Source of the DNA: Ensifer sp. PDNC004
GTDB taxonomy: Bacteria > Pseudomonadota > Alphaproteobacteria > Rhizobiales > Rhizobiaceae
Assembly (NCBI RefSeq): GCF_016919405.1
Contig: NZ_CP070353.1
Coordinates: forward strand, 3,856,501-3,920,500
Direction: 5' to 3'
DNA: 64,000 bases
Part shown: positions 54,095-62,297 of the stretch, piece after piece
Layout of the letters: each line of letters starts with the position of its first letter
Numbering within the stretch: the first letter of the stretch is position 1
Made by a program: the position numbers and the translations under genes
Notes under the pieces: model-generated
What the model was told of the DNA's origin: nothing
Database searches by the model: none
Seen by the model: the letters and a program-made list of their open reading frames with translations, nothing else

Positions 54095-55459
54095 ATGCTT
54101 TCCACGAAGTCCGCGCACGCCGTCTACATGCCCGCCATCAGTGCGAACTTTGCAAAGCTTGGGCACTCGGTGCATCTTAAACGCGATTTCTCGTTTCGAG
54201 AGAGCGACCTGAATTTTCTCGATCCGGCAAGCGGCCTTTTCCACTACCCCTATGCGCTCTACAGCGCGGGACAGGCGGCCAAAAGCGACAGCGCCGCGAA
54301 ACAGGCAAGTTCGGTCAGCGCGCGCGATCGCAACAGAACCACTATTATCGGCGACAGCGGCGGCTTTCAAATTCAGCAGGGCACCATCGCGTTTGCGGGA
54401 GACGAGACGTGCGAGCGAATGTTGCGCTGGCTTGAGGGGAATGCGGATTTTGCCATGACCCTGGATTTTCCGACCGGCGGCATCGGAAGCGGAAACGTCG
54501 CGGCACATGCCAGCCGCCTGATTGCTCAGGGCCACAATCTGCAAGCGATGGCGGCAGGCAATGGATTGTCCGTCGATTACAACGCCTGCCTCCAGCAGTC
54601 TCTGATAAATCTAAACTATTTCTCAACGCACCGCAGACCCGGCGCCACCAACCTGCTCAACGTGATCCAGGGGCGCACCGAGCGTGAAAGCAAGGTCTGG
54701 TACGATGCGGTGAAGGGCTATGGGCTCGAAGGCTGGGCGTTTGCCGGAACGCATCAGAGCGCGTTTTCCATGAGCATGGCCCGCCTGCTCGACATGTACG
54801 ACGACGGACTGTTGCAGAAGGCCAGATGGATACACTTTCTCGGTATTTCGACGCTTGAACCGGCCTACCTGTTCACAACCATCCTTCGCGGCCTGCGCCG
54901 GATCAATCCCGACATCGGCGTTTCCTTCGACACGTCGAGCCCGTTTTTGGCGGCAGCGAATTTCAACATGTACACGTCGTTCCGCTTCGACAAGCATGGT
55001 TGCGCGCTCAGCCCAATATCCTTCGCGGAACATGCGAGCGCCGATGATAGCCGCACCCTCGACGAATTGGCCCGCGACGTCGCCAAAAACATCACGATAG
55101 CGCGGAGCGGTTCACCCGCATTGAGCTTCACGCCGCTCCCTGTCGCGACGGCCATCGGTTCAAAGGTGACCGTTTCCGAAATCTGCGAGATGCAGGACGG
55201 TCGATTGCGCGTCACAACAGACGGTGTCTGGGTCTTGATGAATCACAACGTCGAGGTTTTCGTGAAAGCCTTCGAAGCGCTCAATCGCAGCTTCGATGAG
55301 AACCCGCTTGATGATGATGTGCCGGTGCATGTGCGCGCGGCGAAGGTCGCAATCGAGACGATGTTCGAGGAGCTTGTTTCGCAAAACGAGATTGCGGCAA
55401 GGGATTTGCTGCGAGAATGTGCTCCTCTGCTGGACGTCTTCGCTGAGGTGAGGGGCTGA
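54095..55459 (+). CDS. tRNA-guanine transglycosylase-like protein (DpdA-type)
   Basis: This 454-residue protein has the ordered core motifs of the TGT superfamily: GDSGGFQ (residues 86-92), LLNVIQG (187-193, the VQGG region), GWAFAG (213-218), WIHFLGIS (245-252) and FDTSSP (278-283), where the nucleophilic Asp would lie. The CxCxxC zinc site of tRNA-modifying TGT is not seen. Phage and island members (DpdA) insert 7-deazaguanines into DNA. With a divergent glycosyltransferase-like gene and no queuosine genes nearby, a base-exchange-plus-sugar DNA modification is my inference; a tRNA substrate is possible. Confidence 0.75.
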   Translation: MLSTKSAHAVYMPAISANFAKLGHSVHLKRDFSFRESDLNFLDPASGLFHYPYALYSAGQAAKSDSAAKQASSVSARDRNRTTIIGDSGGFQIQQGTIAFAGDETCERMLRWLEGNADFAMTLDFPTGGIGSGNVAAHASRLIAQGHNLQAMAAGNGLSVDYNACLQQSLINLNYFSTHRRPGATNLLNVIQGRTERESKVWYDAVKGYGLEGWAFAGTHQSAFSMSMARLLDMYDDGLLQKARWIHFLGISTLEPAYLFTTILRGLRRINPDIGVSFDTSSPFLAAANFNMYTSFRFDKHGCALSPISFAEHASADDSRTLDELARDVAKNITIARSGSPALSFTPLPVATAIGSKVTVSEICEMQDGRLRVTTDGVWVLMNHNVEVFVKAFEALNRSFDENPLDDDVPVHVRAAKVAIETMFEELVSQNEIAARDLLRECAPLLDVFAEVRG

Positions 55460-55501
55460 GCGAGATGATGCCGGATGTATATCCGGCACCATGCTAAAAA
55501 C

Positions 55502-56521
55502 TCATCCTTTCAGGTTCAACCCAACGCCCTTGCAGGAAAAGCGCGTGTCGAAGGCCTTGGTGTAGTCGGTATCGGCCTTGAGCAGCTTCACCTTTACCAG
55601 TTCATCGACAAGCCATTTGTAGCGCTCGGCGGTCAGGCAGCCGATACCCTTGTCCAGCGCATCGCCGCTATCCACTATCCCGTATTGTTTCATCTTGGCG
55701 ATGGCATATTCGATCTGGCCATCGGTCATCTCGGGATTGGTCGTCTTGATCAACGCGTTGGCGGCCGCGTTGTCCCCGTACAGATAATTGTACCAGCCCT
55801 CGATCGAGGCATTTACGAACCGCTGTACGAGGTCGGGGTTCGTGTCGATGAGGTTTTGTTGGACGGTAATCGTCGTCGCGTAGGGCTTGTAGCCGCTGTC
55901 GGCGAGAAGGAAAATCTTCGGCTCCGTGCCGGCTTGCTTTTGAACCTCATAGGGCTCCGAGGTGATCAGCCCCTGCTGGGCTGATTGTTTGTTAGCGAGA
56001 AACGGCGCCGGGCTGAAATTGTACGGCCGGAATTGCTCGTCGCGGAAGCCGTCGAAATTGGCCTTCATCCATTCGAAATACGCGCCAAAGCCGCCTTGTG
56101 TCATGAAGATTGTTTCGAGCTTGGCAAGGTCCTCGAACTTCTCAATGCCGCTGTCGGGGTGCGCCAAAATGACCTGCGCGTTCTTCTGATAGAACGCTGC
56201 GACATCGACAAGGGGGATGCCCTGTTCAATGCCGATAAGCTGTTCCTGTTGGGTTCCCAGATAGAAGTCGAGCCTGCTCGTCAACAGCAAAGCGCGGTTC
56301 TGCGCTCCTGGCCCACCCTGCAGAATTTCGACATCTAGACCATAGCGGGCATAGGTGCCATCAGCGACGGCCTGATAGAAGCCACCATGATCTGCCTCGG
56401 CGAGCCAGTCGGTGCCGAAGCGGACTTTATCTAGCGAGTAGGCGGGGGAGGCAACGGAGATTGCGGTAATTGCCACCAGAGCTACCATCGCTGCGTTGCC
56501 GGAGTTGGAATGGGCGTTCAT
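55502..56521 (-). CDS. ABC transporter substrate-binding protein, NMT1/THI5-like
   Basis: This 339-residue binding protein has a signal peptide (MVALVAITAISVASPAYS) and the NMT1 fold (VRFGTDWLAEADHGGFYQAV, DFYLGTQQEQLIGIEQGIPL, MTQGGFGAYFEWMKANF). Relatives bind thiamine-precursor pyrimidines, riboflavin or similar compounds. It probably works with the permease at 48910. The ATPase is missing from the window. It converges on the TGT-like gene with 42 bases between stops. Confidence 0.85.
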   Translation of the reverse strand: MNAHSNSGNAAMVALVAITAISVASPAYSLDKVRFGTDWLAEADHGGFYQAVADGTYARYGLDVEILQGGPGAQNRALLLTSRLDFYLGTQQEQLIGIEQGIPLVDVAAFYQKNAQVILAHPDSGIEKFEDLAKLETIFMTQGGFGAYFEWMKANFDGFRDEQFRPYNFSPAPFLANKQSAQQGLITSEPYEVQKQAGTEPKIFLLADSGYKPYATTITVQQNLIDTNPDLVQRFVNASIEGWYNYLYGDNAAANALIKTTNPEMTDGQIEYAIAKMKQYGIVDSGDALDKGIGCLTAERYKWLVDELVKVKLLKADTDYTKAFDTRFSCKGVGLNLKG

Positions 56522-56523
56522 TG

Positions 56524-56569
56524 AAAGTTCCTGATACGGAAAGTTGTAGAGCTTGTACTCAGGAACTTT
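56524..56569 (-). promoter_or_regulatory. Inverted repeat in front of the NMT1-like gene
   Basis: AAAGTTCCTGA and TCAGGAACTTT form a perfect 11-bp stem with a 24-base loop, two bases upstream of the start codon on the minus strand. It could be a repressor operator or a structure over the ribosome-binding region. It shares AAAGTTC with the palindromes at 51333 and 58320 but the centre differs. Confidence 0.5.
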
Positions 56570-56593
56570 TAATTGGTGGCCATTGGCTAAACG

Positions 56594-56869
56594 TTAAAGC
56601 CTACGCCGGCGGATATCCGTTATCGTCCTGCGCTCAATCTCGCTGGCAAGCTTCTGCTTGAATTGTAGCAGTTGCGCGTTGCCTCGGACTGACATTCGTT
56701 CTAGCCGCCACGCGATACCGCAGAGTGTGGCGAGTCCAGGCTCTCGGTCGACCGCGACAAGATGCGAATAATAGCGAGGGCTGCGCCCAAGCCATATTCG
56801 CGAGAATTCCATTTGTGACTTGGTAAGTCCGCTGGCGCACATCGTCTCATATATGTCTTTGATTTTCAT
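56594..56869 (-). CDS. Small hypothetical protein, DUF6626-like
   Basis: This 91-residue basic protein (DIYETMCASGLTKSQMEFSR, then IWLGRSPRYYSHLVA, and RRTITDIRRRRL at the end) recalls small proteins of mobile regions in rhizobia that I remember as DUF6626; I am unsure of the name. The helical N-terminal half could bind DNA. It lies between the binding-protein gene and the Rep-like gene, divergent from the latter, and could regulate it. Confidence 0.55.
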   Translation of the reverse strand: MKIKDIYETMCASGLTKSQMEFSRIWLGRSPRYYSHLVAVDREPGLATLCGIAWRLERMSVRGNAQLLQFKQKLASEIERRTITDIRRRRL

Positions 56870-56917
56870 TCTGCCTATCTCCTTGATTTAAATATTTATT
56901 TCCAAGGATGTGCGGCG

Positions 56918-56954
56918 CTAAAATGAGTGCTGAATAAATAGCACGTTATTTTAG
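56918..56954. promoter_or_regulatory. Cruciform-like repeat upstream of the Rep-like gene
   Basis: An outer CTAAAAT/ATTTTAG pair (56918-56924 and 56948-56954) encloses an inner GTGCT/AGCAC pair around GAATAAAT. It is in an AT-rich stretch and abuts the AAGGAG ribosome site of the Rep-like gene. It could be an autoregulatory operator or part of a rolling-circle origin; no nick site can be named with certainty. Confidence 0.5.
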
Positions 56955-56966
56955 AAGGAGATTCTC

Positions 56967-58301
56967 ATGACCAAGGCTATGGAGGAGTTGCGTGCGGCGA
57001 TGATGCGCACGAAGCAATTTAACTGGTGGCAACGGAAGGAGCTTCGCTGGCTCTCTCCAAAGAATGAAGAGCAGCGGCAGGTTGTAATGAACGCGCTCGG
57101 CCCGGATCATGTCCTGATGGCGAGAATGATACGTTGCGGCGAAATCAGCAGCAACAACAACATGTTCTACTGCGGCATCCCTCTTTGCCCGCGCTGCTTC
57201 ATGCGCGAGAGAGGCAGGCAAACGCGCCAAGCGATCCGTGAAACTTTTCTCGATGCAAACAACGATGATATCGCTTTCGTGACGATCCTACTTCCGGCAC
57301 GCACGGACCTGGCTGATGTGCATGGAGTAATCGAGAAGGAGAAGCGGCGTCTCCGCAACTTTATCGTTCGTCAACGGAGCCTCGATAGCCGCTGGGATGA
57401 CTTTCAGTTCGTCGGCTTCTGGGAAATGGGACGCACGACTATCGGAGATTTTCAGTGCGCCGGTCGCAAAACAAAGCTTGCGCTAAACAGCTTGGAATTT
57501 CCATTGATCGGCGCAGACGACGAAACCGTGTGGCTCCCACACCTGCACGCGATCGTACAAAAGGGCCGCCTGACTGAGAAAGAGATCGCGAAGGCCCTGC
57601 GCAATGATGGCCACCACGCCCCTTATCAGGTTGATGTGCGACCGTTCCACACGTATCGATCGGCCGCAAAAAACCTTCAGAACGTGACGCGGTACTCGCT
57701 GAAATTCCGCATCGAAAACGACCCACAACAGCTTGATCCGCTGGACTTCATCACGGCAGAAAAAGACCCTTCAGGAGTGAGAGACTGGTGGCCTGCCGAC
57801 GACATCCGGGCTTATGTGGAGTGGTTGTATCTGGAGCGATCTGGTTTTCAGTCGCTTCGCTTTGTCCTAGGGAAAAAGGACGTGGATGCGGGGACCGATA
57901 TTGCCTTGGCAGTCAACCAAGAGGACGACGACATTGAAAGTTCGTTTGATCGGTCATTGTGCAGTCAGTTCGATGAAAATGTCTCAGATGAGTGCAGTGA
58001 AACGGAGAGCGATGTCAATGCAGATGACTCATGCGATGTGAGCCTTGATGTTTTGTTCGATATTAATGCTCGTGTTGAATGTGTGTCAGGTAGCGTAAGG
58101 TATAATAATCTACTACTGGATACTAACTGGATAACTGTGGATGTTCCGAAATGGCGACCGATGCTTCCAGCCACTCTTGAAGTCCTGGGGCACGACGCCA
58201 AAGCTGCCGCAAAGTCTTCCAGATACGCCGGAAACGTCCTCAGCCTTGCCGAGCGTCTGCGTAGCATTGGCGTCTTGGATCGAGCCAGTGGCGATCATTG
58301 A
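56967..58301 (+). CDS. HUH-type replication-initiator-like protein
   Basis: This 444-residue protein has Cys residues suggesting a zinc site (FYCGIPLCPRC, residues 68-77). The HUH motif WLPHLHAIV (His192, His194) follows, then a candidate nicking tyrosine in TRYSLKFRIEN (Tyr243). That order fits single-tyrosine rolling-circle initiators. A long acidic C-terminal tail (residues about 310-400, rich in Asp, Glu, Ser and Cys) is unusual. The start follows AGAAGGAG. Presence of a Rep in an island suggests that the element can replicate after excision or that a plasmid fused to it. Confidence 0.68.
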   Translation: MTKAMEELRAAMMRTKQFNWWQRKELRWLSPKNEEQRQVVMNALGPDHVLMARMIRCGEISSNNNMFYCGIPLCPRCFMRERGRQTRQAIRETFLDANNDDIAFVTILLPARTDLADVHGVIEKEKRRLRNFIVRQRSLDSRWDDFQFVGFWEMGRTTIGDFQCAGRKTKLALNSLEFPLIGADDETVWLPHLHAIVQKGRLTEKEIAKALRNDGHHAPYQVDVRPFHTYRSAAKNLQNVTRYSLKFRIENDPQQLDPLDFITAEKDPSGVRDWWPADDIRAYVEWLYLERSGFQSLRFVLGKKDVDAGTDIALAVNQEDDDIESSFDRSLCSQFDENVSDECSETESDVNADDSCDVSLDVLFDINARVECVSGSVRYNNLLLDTNWITVDVPKWRPMLPATLEVLGHDAKAAAKSSRYAGNVLSLAERLRSIGVLDRASGDH

Positions 58302-58319
58302 GTTCCTGCGACGCATTGA

Positions 58320-58340
58320 AAAGTTCGCTCAACGAACTTT
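58320..58340. repeat. Palindrome AAAGTTCG-N5-CGAACTTT, copy 2
   Basis: The same 8-bp arms as at 51333-51353 occur here around the spacer CTCAA. This copy lies between the Rep-like stop and the stop of the convergent gene, seven bases from the latter. As a hairpin it could be a terminator, but the identical arms 7 kb apart suggest a shared recognition site. Confidence 0.7.
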
Positions 58341-58346
58341 CCTATC

Positions 58347-59171
58347 CTAGATCGTTAGCGAATAGTCCGCATAGATCGTGCGATCGCGCAGTTTCTCCAG
58401 TGCCGGATTTTCCCGGCTTGCTTGGTCAAAGATGCTACGGCCCGCCTTTGATGACGGCGGGGTCACGAGCCGACGGGGATTTCCGGTCAGCGACAAGCCG
58501 GGAAACTCAGGTTCTTCGACAATGCGGCCCATCATCGCGGCGGCTTCCAGATATGCGCTTATCGGCATCGCGGCCGAGAATGTCTCGTCACGCACAAGAT
58601 CGAGGCCGAGCATGGGCCGTAGTGCCATGATGTCGGAAATCCATAGTGGCTGAAACACCGGCCCACTATGCGCCAAATTGTGTAGAGCATCGACGGCATG
58701 GCCGCAAACGCGGCTCCGGGTCAGCAACATGACTGCTTTGCCATTCGGATCGTAAAACCGTGCGACCGGCGGGAAATTCGCATTGGGCCTTGCATACCAA
58801 TGAAGTCGACGAAGCAGGGTGTTCGGGAACAGCTTTCGGTATCGGCCCGGCTGGTCCATCTCGTGCACAGTTACGGCCTTTCCCTCCGTCAGGGCAAACA
58901 GCAAAATCGCTCGCCATGACAGTCCCGACAGGTAGCTGCGCCGGTGTATCTCGCCGTCGATCTCGTAGCGCAAGTTCAGCGATGTGCCCTTGCGTTTGAT
59001 CTTATAGAGCCGTTCGGATCCCACCTGCAGCTCCGTCAGGAACAGCATGGCGAGATCGATTTGCACCTGCGTGGGTCTCTCGCCGTGTTCGTCACTTAAA
59101 GAAGCCTGCATCTCGTCCCCGCTTGAATTCTGCGGAAACAAAGTTCCAGATGGCGCAAAGGGCGAGTTCAA
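58347..59171 (-). CDS. Unknown island protein of 274 residues
   Basis: I do not recognise the family. The N-terminal half is mixed and basic (ERLYKIKRKGTSLNLRYEID, GEIHRRSYLSGLSWRAILLF). The centre reads FPPVARFYDPNGKAVMLLTR, then hydrophobic VFQPLWISDIMALRPMLG. There is no signal peptide. It converges on the Rep-like gene. It is co-directional with the gene at 59421, 249 bases away. Codon use is moderately GC-rich, so it is probably a real expressed gene of a mobile element. Confidence 0.6.
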   Translation of the reverse strand: MNSPFAPSGTLFPQNSSGDEMQASLSDEHGERPTQVQIDLAMLFLTELQVGSERLYKIKRKGTSLNLRYEIDGEIHRRSYLSGLSWRAILLFALTEGKAVTVHEMDQPGRYRKLFPNTLLRRLHWYARPNANFPPVARFYDPNGKAVMLLTRSRVCGHAVDALHNLAHSGPVFQPLWISDIMALRPMLGLDLVRDETFSAAMPISAYLEAAAMMGRIVEEPEFPGLSLTGNPRRLVTPPSSKAGRSIFDQASRENPALEKLRDRTIYADYSLTI

Positions 59172-59358
59172 ATATCAGCAGCAGGGTAGTAATAGCGCGT
59201 CGGATTCCGAGCTTGTATCGGGTAGCAGCATGCATCGTCCAGAAGCATAGAAGTATCAAGGAAAGCGACCCGCATCGAAAACAGTGCCACACTGCGCGCG
59301 CATTCGAACGCGCGTCCGTGGCGCTCTTTGATAGCGCTGCGGTCTTGCCGGAATGCAT

Positions 59359-59391
59359 GAAGGGCATGGGATCAATGATCCCATGCCCTTC
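59359..59391. terminator. Strong 16-bp hairpin downstream of the gene at 59421
   Basis: GAAGGGCATGGGATCA and its perfect complement TGATCCCATGCCCTTC are separated by a single base, 29 bases after the stop of the next gene on the minus strand. There is no U-tract, but the symmetry is too long for chance. Otherwise the 249-base gap holds nothing that I can identify, apart from a short CGCGCG/CGCGCG inverted pair near 59300. Confidence 0.55.
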
Positions 59392-59420
59392 GGATGCTTG
59401 CAGCGAAAAAACTGCGCTGT

Positions 59421-59867
59421 TTATGCGGACTTGCGCAGCATTTTGCCGCGCTCGACGGCAGCGGCCGTCAACTGCGCATCAAGCTCACCGGCGCGCACCG
59501 CCTCGATCAGCGTGTCGATGATCTTCGGCAGGGCAGAAAGTTCGCCGGACTCGATCGCGTTCTTGTCCTTGGCGAATTCGATGGGCTTGCCGGCATAACG
59601 GATTGCGAAAAACACCTTGCCGTTGCCATCGGTGAACCAGCCCTGGCGCACGCGCTTCAGCGCCTCGACCTCGACATGCTGCCCGTCTGCGTTCTTGCGA
59701 CGAACCCTATGGGTGGGAGCGAAATGCTCACCGGCGATCTTTGCCTCGGCCATTTGCTTTTGCTCGGCGAGCGTCGCGACCATCTTCTCCCGCGCCCGCT
59801 GTACCGGATCGACGGTTGCGCGAACCGGAACTGCGGAGGTGAGCTTGAGAGCTTTGAGGTGAGACAT
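59421..59867 (-). CDS. Conserved-looking hypothetical protein, DUF6641-like
   Basis: This 148-residue charged, soluble protein has a coiled-coil-prone stretch (RAREKMVATLAEQKQMAEAK), a beta segment (GWFTDGNGKVFFAIRYAGKP) and a helical C-terminus (LIEAVRAGELDAQLTAAAVE). It resembles small proteins near phage-like replication genes that I recall as DUF6641, but the assignment is uncertain. It has no visible enzymatic motif. Confidence 0.55.
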   Translation of the reverse strand: MSHLKALKLTSAVPVRATVDPVQRAREKMVATLAEQKQMAEAKIAGEHFAPTHRVRRKNADGQHVEVEALKRVRQGWFTDGNGKVFFAIRYAGKPIEFAKDKNAIESGELSALPKIIDTLIEAVRAGELDAQLTAAAVERGKMLRKSA

Positions 59868-60003
59868 GCTGTGATCCTTTCCGAAACATCGTTGCCGTTG
59901 TTTCCCGAATACAGCCGTCTACCAAAAGGGCGAGCAGAGAGTTGGGCCCACTATCCGGGGGACAAGCACACTTGTTGCTCCTGACAAGGGGGTCCGCTCG
60001 CGC

Positions 60004-60231
60004 TTACTCGACCTCGATCACGCGTCCGAGTTCGTGAAGATATTCGATGATCTGAGCTTTGAGATGGTCTCGTGGGCCAAATCGCTCGGCCATTTCATTG
60101 ATGCGCTTCCGCGCGGTCTCGTCCTCCAGATTAACCGGATCGGACAGAACGTAGTGGCTCTGACCGATTGCCTGGATGTTGCTACCTGCCTCGATCATGG
60201 CTCGTACGAAGATAATTGCGCTTTGCCTCAT
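60004..60231 (-). CDS. Small hypothetical protein
   Basis: This protein of 75 residues, with a helical pattern (MIEAGSNIQAIGQSHYVLSD, LKAQIIEYLHELGRVIEVE), has no recognised family. It lies downstream of the flagellin gene on the same strand with a 50-base gap, and could be co-transcribed with it. In that position a flagellin chaperone or regulator would be conceivable, but nothing in the sequence shows it. Confidence 0.5.
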   Translation of the reverse strand: MRQSAIIFVRAMIEAGSNIQAIGQSHYVLSDPVNLEDETARKRINEMAERFGPRDHLKAQIIEYLHELGRVIEVE

Positions 60232-60281
60232 GGCCTCAGTTCACCAACAATATCCGCCATTGTGAACGGGCCGGAGTACGA

Positions 60282-62297
60282 TCATCGGAAGAGTTGCAAC
60301 ACATTTTCAGCATTTGCGTTCGCGATCTGGAGAGACTGAATTGCAAGCTGTTGTTGCGCTTGCAGGGCTTTGATCCGTGTTGACGCTTCGTTCATATCTG
60401 CATCGACCAAACGACCTACACCCTTGCTGATGGTATCCATAAGCGTCTCAGCAAAACCCTCCTGCATGTCGATGCGCATCTTGACCGATCCGAGCGTGCT
60501 TGCATTGGAGATTACCTTCTGCAGCATGATATCGACGCCGGTCAGATAGTTATCGAGGTTACTGGCGGGGTCGGTGATATCGACATCGACAACATCAAAA
60601 TTGGCAACAGGGCCGATGTTGTCGCTGACATCGCTGATGGCAATGATCGATCGCGTGCCTTTCTCGGGATGGATGTTCGGGTCGATATCCAGAACAATAT
60701 TGCCTGCAATGGCAGTGACTTTGACCCCGCGGCTTGCCATTGCGGCGTTGAGAACCTGCGCCATCTGTGAGGCAGTGTTGATGAGACCATCCGTGGTGCC
60801 GAGCGTGGCATCGACCAGACTGCGGTCGATGCTAATCTGCTGGACAGTATTGTTCACCTTCAACTCGAACTCAAATGCGACATCGCGGTAGATTCTGAAA
60901 GGCGATGTGAATGCAAACTGTGTCTTGGCATAATCGCCGATGCTGGCACTTGCGACACCTGCCGTTGTGGTAGGTGCGCTGGCAAGTCCAGTTGCCCCGG
61001 CCGGTGAACGGGTGACGCCGCTGACCCCGACGCTTGCCCCGCTCGATACTCCAGAGGTCTGAAAGCGCAGGCTGGAGCCGATTGGCGTTACACCGACGTT
61101 CCCGTTGATCCCGGCAGCGGTAAACGCCTGCGTCAGGACCGTCGCATAGGCGGCCGCATTGTTGATCGTGCCGTTGGAGACTCCAAGCGCCGCGTTGATC
61201 AAGGCTTCGCTGATCGTCAGTGTCTGAGAAATCGCTCCATCCACATCGATACGAAGGCTGATGGCTTCGCCTGCGGCAAGAGTGACTGGTAAACCCGTCG
61301 TCTGCCATGTCTGCGTAGTGGAGGAGACAAATCCCGTTGCTCCATTCGGGATACGGGCAACGCTCCCGACCGTAACGCTGGCTTCCGTGCTGCCGGAAGT
61401 CTCCTCGCTGCGGAATTGTAGATTGGAACCAGCGGTAGAGACGGTGACGTTGCTATCGATCCCGGCGGCGACCAGGGCTTGCGTCAGAACGGCTCGATAG
61501 TCGGAGGCACTGCCGATTGAGCCGGTGGTGACACCGAGTACCGAATCGATGAGGGACTTGTTGATGACGAGCGTCCGGGAGACTGCGCCATCGACATTGA
61601 TGTCCAACGTTATTGTATCGCCGCTCGTGAGTGTGATCGGCAGACCGGTCAGCTGCCGTGTCTGAGCTCCCAGCAGCCCCACATCCTCAAGCAAGGCTGG
61701 GCGGAAGCCGCCGATATCGCCCAGTGCGCGCGGATCGCCCTGTAATGCGCCGCCGCCACCGGCGTTGAAGAGGCTGACATCGGCGATTTCGACCTGCGTC
61801 GTGCCGACTTTTATCGAGCCATCGGGAAAACGGACAAAGGAGGAGACGATATCGGCAGGCAGCGATGATATTTCGAAGAGATTTTGCGGTGATTCCGTTT
61901 TGAGCCAGTTGATGCCGTTGAAGCTTGCAGACGTGGCTACGGACACGAGCTGTTGCTTCAGTTGATCGAGCTCCTTCTGGATCTTGGACTTGTCGACTCC
62001 CGGTTCCTTGGCCGCGACAAGCTTGGACTTGAATTCAGACAGGACATCGACGACGGACTGCATGCCGGCATAGGTAACATCAACCTTCGCCGCTCCAAGG
62101 CCAAGGGCATCGGCAACTGCGGAAATGGCCTGGTTGTCGGAGCGCATGGTAGTGGAGATGGACCAATAGGCTGCGTTGTCCGCTGCCGTCTGCACCCGCA
62201 GGCCGGAACTGATTTGGTCCTGGGTCTGTGAAAGCTGGCTGCCGACACTGCGAAGGGTTTGCAACGCGGCCGCCGTATTCGTCAAAATGCTGGTCAT
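60282..62297 (-). CDS. Large flagellin-like protein with three internal repeats
   Basis: This 671-residue flagellin is about 1.7 times the usual rhizobial length. The N-terminal D0/D1 part (LRSVGSQLSQTQDQISSGLR, with VQTAADNAAYWSIS) and the C-terminal part (TRIKALQAQQQLAIQSLQIA, then NANAENVLQLFR) are typical of filament proteins. Between them lie three related units, at about residues 217-326, 335-441 and 475-541. Each has a pattern like TLDINVDGAVSRTLVINKSL, then LTQALVAAGID, as in flagellin hook-IN repeats. No other flagellar gene is near. The start is at MTSILTN; 19 upstream codons are not flagellin-like. It may alter the filament surface. Confidence 0.85.
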   Translation of the reverse strand: MTSILTNTAAALQTLRSVGSQLSQTQDQISSGLRVQTAADNAAYWSISTTMRSDNQAISAVADALGLGAAKVDVTYAGMQSVVDVLSEFKSKLVAAKEPGVDKSKIQKELDQLKQQLVSVATSASFNGINWLKTESPQNLFEISSLPADIVSSFVRFPDGSIKVGTTQVEIADVSLFNAGGGGALQGDPRALGDIGGFRPALLEDVGLLGAQTRQLTGLPITLTSGDTITLDINVDGAVSRTLVINKSLIDSVLGVTTGSIGSASDYRAVLTQALVAAGIDSNVTVSTAGSNLQFRSEETSGSTEASVTVGSVARIPNGATGFVSSTTQTWQTTGLPVTLAAGEAISLRIDVDGAISQTLTISEALINAALGVSNGTINNAAAYATVLTQAFTAAGINGNVGVTPIGSSLRFQTSGVSSGASVGVSGVTRSPAGATGLASAPTTTAGVASASIGDYAKTQFAFTSPFRIYRDVAFEFELKVNNTVQQISIDRSLVDATLGTTDGLINTASQMAQVLNAAMASRGVKVTAIAGNIVLDIDPNIHPEKGTRSIIAISDVSDNIGPVANFDVVDVDITDPASNLDNYLTGVDIMLQKVISNASTLGSVKMRIDMQEGFAETLMDTISKGVGRLVDADMNEASTRIKALQAQQQLAIQSLQIANANAENVLQLFR

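Noticed and set aside
54095..55459. A standard tRNA-guanine transglycosylase (Tgt) of the queuosine pathway
   Set aside because: The zinc CxCxxC and its partner His are missing, the length and C-terminal half differ, and it is on an island without other queuosine genes. A DpdA-like role is more likely but still unproven.
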